NCBI GenBank assembly: GCA_963760285.1
Contig: CAVXCI010000003.1
Span: forward strand, 62,001-126,000
Length of the DNA stretch: 64,000 bases
Direction of reading: 5' to 3'
DNA from: PALSA-278 sp963760285
Lineage (GTDB): Bacteria; Acidobacteriota; Terriglobia; Acidiferrales; UBA7541
The translations under genes and the position numbers were made by a program. Within the stretch, counting starts at the first letter, position 1; each line of letters opens with the position of its first letter. Below are positions 8,701 through 18,078 of this stretch, in pieces. The notes beneath the pieces were generated by a model. It saw only the letters and a program-made list of their open reading frames with translations. It had not been told where the DNA came from and did no database searches.

Positions 8701-9633
8701 TCAAATCCCCATGATTCGTATCAGTTCGCGCACGTTCTCGGCGGACTTATCCAGCGCGGCCTGTTCTTCGGCGGTCAGCTTGATCTGCAGAATCTGCTCG
8801 ATGCCGTTGGAACCCAGTTTCACTGGCACGCCGACGAAATGGCCGTTGATGCCGTACTCGCCTTCCAGGAACGCGCCGCACGGCAGAATCTTTTTCTTGT
8901 CCTTTAGGATGGCGTCCACCATCTCCACCACCGCCGCCGACGGCGCGTAATATGCCGAACCCGTTTTGAGCAGATTGACGATTTCGCCGCCGCCCTTGCG
9001 CGTGCGCTCCACAATCGCGGCGATGCGTTCGGCCGGAAGCAACTCCGTCAGCGGAATGCCCGCCACGGTGGAGTAGCGCGGCAGCGGAACCATGTCGTCG
9101 CCGTGGCTGCCCAGCACGAAGGAATTCACGTTCTCGACGCTGACGTCCAGCTCCATGGCGATGAACGCGCTCATGCGCGCCGAATCCAGCACGCCCGCCA
9201 TGCCGATCACGCGCTTGCGGTGAAATCCGCTGACGCGAAAGCGGCCTGGGCCATGGCGTCCATGGGATTGGTCACCACGATCAGAATGCGTCGGGCGAAT
9301 ATTTCACCACTCCTTCCACCACGCCCTTCACCACTTCGTAATTCTTTCAGCAGATCGTCGCGGCTCATTCCCGGCTTGCGCGGGAATCCCGCGGTGATCA
9401 CCACGATGTCGCTGTTGGCCGTCTGCTTGTAATCGCCGCTGGCGGTGCTGATGCCCGTGATCGCGAATTGGTTCCCAGAATCGCGCCGGATTGCAGCATG
9501 TCCAGCGCTTTTCCCGCCGGCGCGCCTTCCAGAATGTCTGTCAGCACCACGTCCGCCAGTCCGAATCGAAAATCCGCTGCGCGGTCGTCGAACCGACAAA
9601 CCCGCCGCCCACCACCGTTACTTTGTTCCGCAT
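8701..9633 (-). CDS. mdh: malate dehydrogenase (frameshifted N-terminal half)
   Basis: NAD-dependent malate dehydrogenase of the LDH-like type, interconverting malate and oxaloacetate. The start MRNKVTVVGGGFVGSTTAQRI (at 9633) gives the Rossmann glycines. The N-terminal half, including ITAGFPRKPGMSRDDL and NPMD, is split between frames with breaks near 9570, 9470, 9345, 9290 and 9210. The second half (8701-9210) is intact: IGMAGVLDSARM, GSHGDDMVPL with the catalytic His, and GGGEIVNLLKTGSAYYAP. Restored length of about 310 residues is normal. It lies downstream of icd on the same strand. Confidence 0.85.
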
Positions 9634-9692
9634 GGTCGCCTTTGGTTCCCCTTGTGGTTTGCGCACATCCCACGATATAATATCAGGCTTCA

Positions 9693-9745
9693 GTCCCGAG
9701 CCATCGCCCTGAGCTTGTCGAAGGGCGCTTAGGCGAGGGATCTGC
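9693..9745 (-). repeat. dispersed repeat, family C, copy 1
   Basis: On the minus strand: GATCCCTCGCCTAAGCG, a hairpin CCCTTCGACAAGCTCAGGG, then CGATGGCTCGGGAC. The two flanks recur at 21241 and 35281, but there the central hairpin is a different sequence (TCCGCC ... GGCGGA). It overlaps the open 3' end of icd. Confidence 0.65.
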
Positions 9746-11242
9746 TGTTCTTTCCGCACGATCGCAAATCAGCGCGCCGACTTTCTCGTCCAACGCAGCG
9801 CCGCAAATCAAATAAACAGCCGCGAAGGCGGCGCGGCCTCTCCATGTTCTCGATAATGGCCCCGGCGAATTCCGAAGTTTTCAATTTCGTCGCGCCTGGC
9901 ATCAAGCGTTCCAGATCGTACGTCACGCGCTTCTGCTGGATCGTGCGCGCGATGCCGTCCTCGATCAGCTTGGCGGCCTCGCCCCAGCCGATGAACTCGA
10001 ACATCATCGCTCCGGAAAGCATCACCGAGCTGGGATTGATCACGTCCTTGCCGGCATATTTCGGCGCGGTGCCGTGCGTGGCCTCGAAAACGCCGTAACC
10101 GTCGCCGATATTCGACCCCGGCGCCATGCCCAGCCCGCCCACCTGCGCGGCGCAGGCGTCGGAAAGATAATCGCCATTCAGATTCGGCGTGGCGAAAACC
10201 TGATACTCGTCGGCGCGCAACAGCACCTGCTGAAAAACGGAATCGGCGATGCGGTCGTTGATCAGAATCTTGTTTTCCATTTTCCCTGGCCGTGGGTGTG
10301 ATAAATCTCCGCGATGGTCGTCGCCACTTCCTTCACAAATCTTGCTGGCGGAACTCTTCGGGCGCGCTATCGAGGCCCGGCTCGATCATCGCGGCATTTT
10401 TCTCGGGAGCGAAGTCCGGATTGGCGTCCAGATTGCCCAGAATCCAGCTTTCGCGCTCGGTCACAATCTGCTGGCGAAATTCATCGCGCGCCAGCGCATA
10501 GCCCCAATCGCGGAACGCGCCCTCGGTGAACTTCATGATGTTGCCCTTGTGCACCAGCGTGACCGACAGTGCGCCCGTTGGCGAGGGCGTATTCGATGGC
10601 GCGGCGCACCAGGCGTTTGGTGGCTTCGGGAGAAATCGGCTTGATGCCGATTCCGGAATCCTCGCGGACGCGCTTCGTGCCGCCCTTCAGCATTTCATTG
10701 TTGAGAAAATCAATCAGCTTGTGCGCTTCCGCCGTGCCGGATTTCCACTCGATGCCCGCGTAGACGTCCTCGGTGTTCTCGCGGAAAATCACCACGTTCA
10801 TTTTTTCGGGATTGCGCACGGGAGAGGGAACTCCGGGGAAGTAGCGCACCGGCCGGACGCAGGCGTAGAGATCGAGCACCTGTCGCAGCGTCACGTTCAG
10901 CGAGCGTATGCCGCCGCCCACGGGAGTGGTCAGCGGGCCTTTGATAGCCACGCGCAGGTCGCGAATCGCGTCCACGGTATCCTGCGGCAGCCATTCGCCG
11001 GACTGGTTGAACGATTTTTCCCCGGCGAACACCTCGAACCACTCGACGCGCCGCTTGCCGCCGTAGGCGCGCTCCACCGCCGCATCGAAGACGCGCCGCG
11101 CCGCCGCCCAGATGTCGCGCCCCGTTCCGTCGCCTTCAATGTAGGGAATGATGGGCCGGTCCGGGACGTTGAATTTTCCGTCGGCGAATTCAATCGCCCG
11201 CCCCTCCGCCGGAAGAGTTTTGCCGTTGTATGAGGATTTCAT
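9729..11242 (-). CDS. icd: NADP-dependent isocitrate dehydrogenase (frameshifted)
   Basis: Oxidative decarboxylation of isocitrate to 2-oxoglutarate. The intact N-terminal part has IPYIEGDGTGRDI, TTPVGGGIRSLNVTLRQ (substrate loop), VIFRENTEDVYAGIEW. The reading frame changes near 10560 (HKGNIMKFTEGAFRDWGYALA follows in another frame) and near 10340-10290, after which KILINDRIADSVFQQVLLR, GGLGMAPGSNIGDG and FEATHGTAPKYAGKD are in frame. The family normally ends at about TSEFAGAIIENM (near 9845); a stop in another frame lies at 9808, so the extension to 9729 is probably artefactual. First of two genes, icd then mdh. Confidence 0.87.
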
Positions 11243-11387
11243 TTGCGCTCCATTCGGCGGGTGATTGCCGGAAGGGAATTATCTCGCAGAAACGCCGTGC
11301 CGCCAAAGCCGCGGGAAAGATTTGCACGGGCGCACGTCGCCTTTGGAACACGCGAGCTTCGCGTCTGAAAAGCTTCCAGCGGGCAGC

Positions 11388-11750
11388 TTACTTCGTCTGC
11401 CACAAGCCCAAAATCGCGCCGGTTGGGTCCTGAATAATACTGAACCAGCCCATCCCCGGCACCTCGGTGACGTCCTTCATAATTTTGCCGCCCAGCGATG
11501 TCGCTTTTTGCGTGGAGGCGCGAACGTCCTCCACCGAAACATACGGCAGCCACGCCAACGGGCCGTTAGGAACCTGCTGCATCATTCCGCCGCCGGTGCC
11601 TGTCCCCACTTTTATTATGGTGTAGGAATTGGACGGCACTACGGGGTTGGGCATTTCTTCCAACTCCCATTCGAACAGTTTGGAATAAAACGCCTTGGCC
11701 TTCTGCGGATCAGGTGTGTTCAGCTCCACGTGCACAAATGGGTTTCCCAT
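11388..11750 (-). CDS. VOC-family (glyoxalase/bleomycin-resistance-like) protein
   Basis: A 120-residue single-domain protein with two VOC half-motifs: GNPFVHVELNTPDPQKAKAFYSKLFEW at the start and the second half PYVSVEDVRASTQKATSLGGKIM ending GWFSIIQDPTGAILGLWQ. The family binds a metal and acts on varied small molecules, so substrate is open. The start at 11750 has AAGGAG eight bases upstream; an open extension of 27 codons lacks domain content. It is a stand-alone gene. Confidence 0.85.
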   Translation of the reverse strand: MGNPFVHVELNTPDPQKAKAFYSKLFEWELEEMPNPVVPSNSYTIIKVGTGTGGGMMQQVPNGPLAWLPYVSVEDVRASTQKATSLGGKIMKDVTEVPGMGWFSIIQDPTGAILGLWQTK

Positions 11751-11959
11751 GGCTGCTCCTTGGCGGAAGTCATCGTTGCTGCCGCAAATTCCGCTCTGAA
11801 TATGTTTAACCATTTGCCGCGCCACGGTCAATCGGTGCGTAAGGATGATGAAAAGTCCGCAGTTCCGCGGATGGATTCAGGGCTTGTTCTTCGCCCAGTC
11901 GCTGCCGAGGAGTTCGTAAGAGCAGATAATGCGCCCGTTGGCGGGAATTGTTACGTCGC

Positions 11960-12412
11960 TTATGTACTTGAGCCCAAACTTCTCCAGAACCCGGCGCGTC
12001 GCTTGTGAATTTCCACGCTGGCCTCATTCTCCGGGAAAATCCCGGCCTGCAAGGTCCACAATCCCTCGTGTTCGGAGGACGCCACCAGCGCGGACAGCAA
12101 TTTGGGTCCCACGCCGCGTCCGCGGGCGCGTTCAGCCACATAGACGCTGACTTCGGCGACGCCGGCATACACGCACCGGCTGGAGACGGGAAAGAGCGCC
12201 GCCCAGCCGAGCACGCCGTCTTCTGCTCGCGCAACGAGCCGGCATCCGCGAAGATGGGCCGCGTCCCACTTCTCCCAATCCGGCGCGGTAGTTTCAAACG
12301 TGGCATTGCCGCTGTTGATTCCTTCGATGTAGATTTCGCGGACCGAGGGCCAGTCGGCGCCGTTCATCGGCTCAATCTCGATAGAAATATTCGGCAGGGC
12401 AGGGGATGGCAA
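11960..12412 (-). CDS. GNAT-family N-acetyltransferase (C-terminus probably frameshifted)
   Basis: Resembles the phosphinothricin/amino-acid acetyltransferase group: EPMNGADWPSVREIYIEGI at the start, GWAALFPVSSRCVYAGVAEVSVYV and the acetyl-CoA loop RGRGVGPKLLSAL, then LQAGIFPENEASVEIHKRR. The frame stops at 11960 with a non-family end. In the next frame RVLEKFGLKYISDV continues to a stop at 11877, which looks like the expected C-terminus, so a single-base indel near 12000 is likely. Substrate unknown. Confidence 0.8.
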   Translation of the reverse strand: MPSPALPNISIEIEPMNGADWPSVREIYIEGINSGNATFETTAPDWEKWDAAHLRGCRLVARAEDGVLGWAALFPVSSRCVYAGVAEVSVYVAERARGRGVGPKLLSALVASSEHEGLWTLQAGIFPENEASVEIHKRRAGFWRSLGSST

Positions 12413-12547
12413 GGCGAGTGGCCCGCTCCTATTGGGATTGATTCACAGGATCACGCGGCGGAGCGTAGCGCGACGCAATTCGGCGCGGCGGCGGGCGCAA
12501 AGCAAAAGCGCGGCCGCCGCATGCGGGCTGGGAAAAGCGATGAAAAG

Positions 12548-13324
12548 CTATTTGTACGTGCCGGATGAAAAGTCCAAATAGTCGCGATGCCCGGTGTAGT
12601 CCACCATGGAATCGAACGCCGGACCTCCGAGAGCGTTCATCTTAAACGCGTCCCGTACCGCGGCGTTGACCTTGTCCAGGCCGTCCGCGTTGGCGGCGAC
12701 GTACACGATCCAGAAGGTTCCCGGAGCTTCCGTATGAATTGCTTCGGTGTCAACTTCGTATTCGAGAATTGTGCCGTCCGCCAGAAGTTTTTCCAACAAA
12801 GGCGCGACCAGATTCTTGCTGAGTGTGTCCACGGAATCATCCGGCGCGTCGGCCTTCAACTTGTAAGACGACACATGCGTATAGGCGCCCTTGTACGAGC
12901 CAGAATGCCAGTTGTAATACCGGGAAACGTAAATGCCGTCCCAGTGCTTGGTGGCGCTGGCCATCACCGGTGAAGTGGATGAGCCGTTGGTATAAAACTG
13001 ATTCAGCACGTTCATCAATCCGGCCATGGACATCGAAGACCACCAGTCATCATGCGTCGGACCGTCGGGTTGATGCACCAGGTTCATATCAGCGCCATAT
13101 CCGACGATGGTTCCATCGGCCAGGGCCTTCTCCAGAACCTTTTGATCGGCGGCGTCGGACTTCTCCATTGCCCCCCATTGCGCGCGGGGAATAGCCCAGT
13201 TGCCGACATACGTGAACATCCGCGGTTTTTCTTTTACTTCCTGCGCGCGCGCTGGCGTGGCCAGGGCGGCCATCATTGCGAGTGCGCACACACCTGCAAA
13301 AAATCCATACCATTTTCTGTTCAT
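12548..13324 (-). CDS. secreted protein of unknown function, paralogue 1
   Basis: 258 residues with a clear signal peptide (MNRKWYGFFAGVCALAMM..., cleavage after ARA). I do not recognise the family. The mature part seems to contain two related halves: LEKALADGTIVGYGADMNLVHQ in the first and LEKLLADGTILEYEVDTEAIHT in the second, each followed by a helical stretch. Its closest relative is the neighbour at 14308-15087, with which it shares the ends APDDSVD and GPAFDSMVDYTGHRD. GGAGGAAG precedes the start. Exported and duplicated; role unknown. Confidence 0.78.
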   Translation of the reverse strand: MNRKWYGFFAGVCALAMMAALATPARAQEVKEKPRMFTYVGNWAIPRAQWGAMEKSDAADQKVLEKALADGTIVGYGADMNLVHQPDGPTHDDWWSSMSMAGLMNVLNQFYTNGSSTSPVMASATKHWDGIYVSRYYNWHSGSYKGAYTHVSSYKLKADAPDDSVDTLSKNLVAPLLEKLLADGTILEYEVDTEAIHTEAPGTFWIVYVAANADGLDKVNAAVRDAFKMNALGGPAFDSMVDYTGHRDYLDFSSGTYK

Positions 13325-13462
13325 ATCTTCCTCCCTCCGAAATTCACCGGCGCATACGGGGACGCCGGTGCCGTGCAGGTTCCCTGCCATGGGTTACGGG
13401 CTTCATGCTACTCCCACCGATGGCGAATCGCAATTATTAAAAGGGGAAGAAACGAAGTTGAG

Positions 13463-14143
13463 CTAGATGGCACGTGCTAGAAACATCATCAGCGGCGGAT
13501 CGCTGGATTGGACGGTTCGTCTGCCGGAGAGTTCCACCTTCACCGTGCCGAAGGCAACGTTCTGCCGCGGTGAAAAGCCAGCGCGGGCAAGCAGCGCCGA
13601 GAATTCCGCTTCCGTGAAAGCGTGTTTGGAATGGTCGAGATAGGTGAACAGCCGCTTCTTTCCCAGCGGACGAGTGAGCCAGTAAAACGCGCGCAGAAAA
13701 AATCTTTGCCGGAAGGAACGCCGGGGAAGGGAAATCAAAAGAATGCCGTTTTGCTTCAGCACGCGGCGCAACTCCCGCAGCGCCTGCAACGGATCGTCAA
13801 CATACTCGAGGACGCTGGAGCAAATCGCGCCGTCAAACGTGCCCGCATCAAAATCCAGCGATGGCAACGCGCCCGGCTGGTAGCGGACGTTCGCGCACGG
13901 CGCGGCGTTGGCCAGCATGGATTCGGACGCGTCCACGCCGGTAACGTGGCACTCCTTCGCCGCGGCCAGCCAGCGGCTCAGCGTTCCGGTGCCGCAACCG
14001 GCGTCCAGCCAGTGCTGCCCGCGCAGATCGAATGGCGCAAGCAACCGTTCCAGCACGCCCAGCCGCGCGGCGAAATTTTCCGATTGGTAGCCCTGTTCCC
14101 AGGAAGCGGCCAGCTGGTCGTGGAATTTTACGGCGTCGGTCAC
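13463..14143 (-). CDS. class I SAM-dependent methyltransferase
   Basis: 226 residues. The SAM-binding motif I is WLDAGCGTGTLSRWLA (residues 45-60), followed by the acidic GVDASESMLANA, then GAICSSVLEYVDDP and LKQNGILLISLPRR, all standard for the Methyltransf_11/25 type. The C-terminal part (FYWLTRPLGKKRLFTY, FTEAEFSALLARAGF) resembles small-molecule or lipid methyltransferases. It lies between the two secreted paralogues on the same strand, with gaps of about 140-165 bases, so it may be an independent insertion between them. Confidence 0.85.
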   Translation of the reverse strand: MTDAVKFHDQLAASWEQGYQSENFAARLGVLERLLAPFDLRGQHWLDAGCGTGTLSRWLAAAKECHVTGVDASESMLANAAPCANVRYQPGALPSLDFDAGTFDGAICSSVLEYVDDPLQALRELRRVLKQNGILLISLPRRSFRQRFFLRAFYWLTRPLGKKRLFTYLDHSKHAFTEAEFSALLARAGFSPRQNVAFGTVKVELSGRRTVQSSDPPLMMFLARAI

Positions 14144-14307
14144 ATGCGCCCCGAAGAATCTGGCGCGGCGGCAGCACGGGAACGCATCGCCATCTCCGTG
14201 TCGCCACCACGCCGCTTGATTCTACCAATTCTTCGCGGTCACGCGCCCCCGCGGCGGCGGGATGGGCCGCGCCGCCGAGGAGCGCGCGTCAATCGCGCGA
14301 CCGGCGC

Positions 14308-15087
14308 CTATTTCTCCGACATGTTGACCACGCGCGTCAGCGAATCGCGATGCGCGGGGAAATCCACCATGGACTCAAACGCCGCGCCGCCCATGGGATT
14401 CTGCTTCAGCATGTCGCCGACGGCTTTGTTGTAGGCGTTCAATCCATCCGGTCCGGCGGCAATGAACACCGACCAGAAACTGGCGGGATTCGTCGTGTGG
14501 ACGCTCTCTGTGTAGATGCCATAGCCATGAATGGCGCCGCTGGCCATCAGTTTTTCAAAGATGGGAACCATGAAATTCCTGCTGATCTGCTCCACCGCGT
14601 CGTCCGGCGCGCCGGGCTTCATCTGCCAGTAGCTGCTGCGCAGGTAGCCGTCGGTAAACGTTCCCGGATGCCAGCTGTAATCCTGGCTTTCCACCAGAAT
14701 GTCGGAGTGCTTGGAAGCGGAGTAAACCTCCGGCTGCTTTGGATTGGCGATGTAACTTGCCACTATGCTGGCCAGTTTGCCCGCATCCGGCCCGCACATC
14801 CAGTCGCTGTGGGTGGATTCGCCCTGCTGATGGACCAAAGTGGCGTCATTGCCGTAGCTGGTGATGTCGCCGCTGGCCATCAGCTTGTCCATGGCGGCGC
14901 GGTCATCAGCTTGCACCTTCAGCATGTCCGCCCACTGCGGACGCGGCACGTCCCAGGAGCTCACGTAGCAATACTCCGTGGGCTTCATTTTTTCATCCGA
15001 ATTTTGCGCTCGCGCCGGACTGGCCCACCCGGCCACCAGCGTGAACGCGCACACACCTGCAACAAGCCCCCAGCGATTTTTGTTCAT
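14308..15087 (-). CDS. secreted protein of unknown function, paralogue 2
   Basis: 259 residues with a signal peptide (MNKNRWGLVAGVCAFTLVAGW..., cleavage after ARA). Homologous along its length to 12548-13324: VSSWDVPRPQWADM against VGNWAIPRAQWGAM, APDDAVEQISRNF against APDDSVDTLSKNL, and GGAAFESMVDFPAHRDSL at the end. It has the same apparent internal duplication (LMASGDITSYGND and LMASGAIHGYGIYT). GAGGAGGAG precedes the ATG. Family not recognised; exported. Confidence 0.78.
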   Translation of the reverse strand: MNKNRWGLVAGVCAFTLVAGWASPARAQNSDEKMKPTEYCYVSSWDVPRPQWADMLKVQADDRAAMDKLMASGDITSYGNDATLVHQQGESTHSDWMCGPDAGKLASIVASYIANPKQPEVYSASKHSDILVESQDYSWHPGTFTDGYLRSSYWQMKPGAPDDAVEQISRNFMVPIFEKLMASGAIHGYGIYTESVHTTNPASFWSVFIAAGPDGLNAYNKAVGDMLKQNPMGGAAFESMVDFPAHRDSLTRVVNMSEK

Positions 15088-15292
15088 ATCTCCTCCTCGG
15101 TGATTTGCCGGCTGGTGCAGCGGTTCCCGCTCTGCGCCATGGCTGGCTTTTCGTAGTGGAACGCGGGCCACGCTACTCCCGCATGGCCGCGCATGTCAAG
15201 CGCGGGGGAACATTCTTCGCTGGGTTTTCGAGCGTTCTATTCGATCCGGTTTACAGGAATGGTGTCGTCGCTGGAATGCGGGACCATGAGCT

Positions 15293-16606
15293 TCAGTCGT
15301 AGTATTCCGAGCCGAGGTGAGTGATGAGTTCTTCGCCCATCAGCCAGCGCAACGTATTCTTCAGTTTCATCAACTGGATGAAGAGATCGTGTTCCGGATA
15401 AAGCTCCGGGGCGCACATGGGCGACTTGAAATAGAAGCTGAGCCATTCCTGAATGCCGCGCATGCCGGCGCGCTGCGCCAGGTCCATGAACAGAACCAGG
15501 TCCAGAACAATCGGCGCGGCCAGAATCGAATCGCGGCACAGAAAATCCACCTTGATCTGCATGGGATAGCCGAGCCAGCCAAAAATATCAATGTTGTCCC
15601 AGCCCTCTTTGTTGTCGCCGCGCGGCGGATAATAATTGATGCGGACTTTGTGGTGAATGTGGCCGTACAGCTCGGGATAAAGATGCGGCTGCAAAATATA
15701 TTCCAGCACGCTGAGCTTGGATTCCTCCTTGGTCTTGAACGAGCCGGGATCATCCAGCACTTCGCCATCGCGATTGCCGAGAATGTTGGTGGAAAACCAG
15801 CCGTTCAATCCCAACATGCGCGCCTTGAATCCCGGCGCGAGGATGGTTTTCAGCAGTGTTTGCCCGGTCTTGAAATCCTTGCCCGCTAGCGGAACATTTT
15901 TCTCGCGCGCCAGCTCCACCAGCGCGGGAAGCTCGGCGGTGAGGTTGGGCGCGCCGTTGGCGAAGGGAACTCCGCTCTGAATGGCGGCATAGGCGTAGAG
16001 CATCGAAGGCGCAACGGCCTTATGATTGCTCTTCATGGCCTGCTCGAAAGTTTTCAGCGTTTTGTGTACCGCGTGCGGCTTCAGAAAAGTTTCCGTCGAG
16101 CCGCACCACACCATCACCAGCCGGTCGGTGTGATTCTGCTTGCGGAAACGCGCGATGTCGTCAATCAGCTGTCCGGCGAGATCGAATTTATTGCGAGCCT
16201 TCTTCACGTTCCTGCCGCTGAGATTTTTCACGTAGTTCTGGTCGAACGCGGCTTTCATGGGCTCGATATCGCCGAGGAACGCCTTCACTTTGTCCAGATG
16301 TTTGGCGTCCAGCACGCCGCTCTTTGACGCCGCTTCGTAGCAGTTGTCCGGGAAAATATCCCAGCCGCCGAAGACCAAATCCTGCAGGCGCGCCAGGGGG
16401 ACAAAATCGGCTATGCGCGGCGTGCGATTCTCGGTGCGCTTGCCCAGACGGATGGTCCCCATCTGCGTCAGCGAGCCGACGGGCAGCGCTTCGCGGTGGC
16501 GGATGAGTTCCACTCCGGCCATGAAGGTGGTGCTGACCGCGCCCATTCCCGGCGTCAACACGCCGAGTTTGCCTTTGGCCGGAGCGATGCGCACTGGTCT
16601 CTGCAT
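15293..16606 (-). CDS. ino1: inositol-3-phosphate synthase
   Basis: A 437-residue enzyme that isomerises glucose-6-phosphate to myo-inositol-3-phosphate with bound NAD. The N-terminal KLGVLTPGMGAVSTTFMAG is the nucleotide loop. GNRDGEVLDDPGSFKTKEESK and DFLCRDSILAAPIVLDLVLF are conserved MIPS segments with the catalytic lysines. The start at 16606 has AAGGGAG upstream; the 67 extra open codons upstream carry no family sequence. Likely feeds inositol lipids or solutes; no partner gene is adjacent. Confidence 0.88.
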   Translation of the reverse strand: MQRPVRIAPAKGKLGVLTPGMGAVSTTFMAGVELIRHREALPVGSLTQMGTIRLGKRTENRTPRIADFVPLARLQDLVFGGWDIFPDNCYEAASKSGVLDAKHLDKVKAFLGDIEPMKAAFDQNYVKNLSGRNVKKARNKFDLAGQLIDDIARFRKQNHTDRLVMVWCGSTETFLKPHAVHKTLKTFEQAMKSNHKAVAPSMLYAYAAIQSGVPFANGAPNLTAELPALVELAREKNVPLAGKDFKTGQTLLKTILAPGFKARMLGLNGWFSTNILGNRDGEVLDDPGSFKTKEESKLSVLEYILQPHLYPELYGHIHHKVRINYYPPRGDNKEGWDNIDIFGWLGYPMQIKVDFLCRDSILAAPIVLDLVLFMDLAQRAGMRGIQEWLSFYFKSPMCAPELYPEHDLFIQLMKLKNTLRWLMGEELITHLGSEYYD

Positions 16607-16763
16607 GAATCTCCCTTGGAAGCCGCGCAGAATGTGCCTATGTGAAGCGGCTTCGCGCGAAATGAATTTGTTATCATGCGCGAACCGAAAACGCTTTGCA
16701 AATCGGATGGAGTGGCTTCGGCGGGCCGGGAGTTCTTCGGGCCGAACAACATCCGGCCGCGAT

Positions 16764-17936
16764 TCAGCGCTTGGGCTGGCCGAAGACCACGCGCGTAAGC
16801 GGCTCATCCATCTGCAAGAGCCCCGTGGCGTGCGCGTAAGTCACATACTGCGTCTGCCCGTTGCCCTGCGCGAATTCCGGATGGGCCAGCCCGGCGTAGT
16901 CAAATCCGTTGTTCCATGCCGCCTGCCCGGTGAAAAGAAGTGTTTGATCGGACCATGGGCCTTCCGGCGCGTAGGCCACGCGGAAGTAAATGTCATCACT
17001 CAGCGGCTGGCTGTAAATCGCCATGTAGTCGCCGAGATAAGCGTTGTAGAAAACAGAACTGCCCGCGTCGCCGCCCTGAAACACGGTTACCGCGTCCGCC
17101 GGATTCGCGCTCCAGTTTTCGCCGCCGGCGTAGTAAGTCCATTTGGTTTTATCCAGCGCGTCGGACAGCGGGACGCGCGCCAGCTGATAATTCATCACCA
17201 CGTAATCCAGCACGCAAGCGTAGGAGTAAAGCATGTCTCCCACGATCAGCGAGCCGCAGCCATAAGCCGTTTCGTCCGCGCTCCACATCAGGTTGGGAAT
17301 TTTTCCGCCGGGATTTTCGATGGGACGCACGATGCCGCCGCTCCTGGTCCCCACCGCAATCCCCGCGCCCACGTTTTTCCACGATGACTGCCCGGCGATG
17401 CGCCAGATTTCGTCGTAGAAAAGCAGCAGGCGGCCGCGCGCGGAGTCCCACACCACCGGCCCGCCCCACATGGCGAAATTCGCGCCGCAGGGTTTCTTCG
17501 TGCAGTGGTTGGAATTGTGCTCCGCGTTGTAACGCGCTTCCGCCGCCGTGTAGGGAAGGAATTCGATGGGCGCGGGCGATCCCGGTTCATAGTCCTGGTT
17601 CAAGGTGATGCCGTGCGTGGCGTCGAGATTTGTCGCCGCGGCCATGGAGTTGTCGTCCCAGTAGGAGCCGAATTTATTTTGGATGCTCATGGACGTGTCG
17701 CCGAACGTCCACACCGAGCGCCCGTCCACCAGCGTGCTGAACGTGCCGTCGCGCCCCGTCACAACGGGATTCTGTTTCACCGTGCCCATGTGAGTGATGG
17801 AAAGCACAGGTGGAATTGGCGGCACGCGGGATGATGCGCGTCGTTCGCCGCCGGAAGCGGAAGGCCGCGGCGCGCCGCAAAAAATCACCGCCAGCGCAAC
17901 AAGGACGCCGCCGCGCATCCATCGGGAAGAGTTCAT
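16764..17936 (-). CDS. secreted DUF4185-like beta-propeller protein
   Basis: 390 residues with a signal peptide (SRWMRGGVLVALAVIFCGAP). The mature part resembles DUF4185: TGRDGTFSTLVDGRSVWTFGDTSM near the start, GGPVVWDSARGRLLLFYDE, YAYGCGSL-like YGCGSLIVGDMLYSYAC, and YLGDYMAIYSQPLSDDIYFRVA with PWSDQTLLF toward the end. Propellers of this kind occur in extracellular sugar-active proteins, but no catalytic residue can be assigned. Identification is by pattern only. Confidence 0.6.
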   Translation of the reverse strand: MNSSRWMRGGVLVALAVIFCGAPRPSASGGERRASSRVPPIPPVLSITHMGTVKQNPVVTGRDGTFSTLVDGRSVWTFGDTSMSIQNKFGSYWDDNSMAAATNLDATHGITLNQDYEPGSPAPIEFLPYTAAEARYNAEHNSNHCTKKPCGANFAMWGGPVVWDSARGRLLLFYDEIWRIAGQSSWKNVGAGIAVGTRSGGIVRPIENPGGKIPNLMWSADETAYGCGSLIVGDMLYSYACVLDYVVMNYQLARVPLSDALDKTKWTYYAGGENWSANPADAVTVFQGGDAGSSVFYNAYLGDYMAIYSQPLSDDIYFRVAYAPEGPWSDQTLLFTGQAAWNNGFDYAGLAHPEFAQGNGQTQYVTYAHATGLLQMDEPLTRVVFGQPKR

Positions 17937-18078
17937 GAAACCCTCAAGATCAGAACTGAAGAGAATTGTCGCACCAAATGGTGCAGGCCGAACCACAAAT
18001 TTCAAGCTGGGCTTGTCCTGGTGAGCAAGCCCGACAGCGCCTGGAAAAATTCAGCGCCGAGCGCGCGGAATGTTTGCG

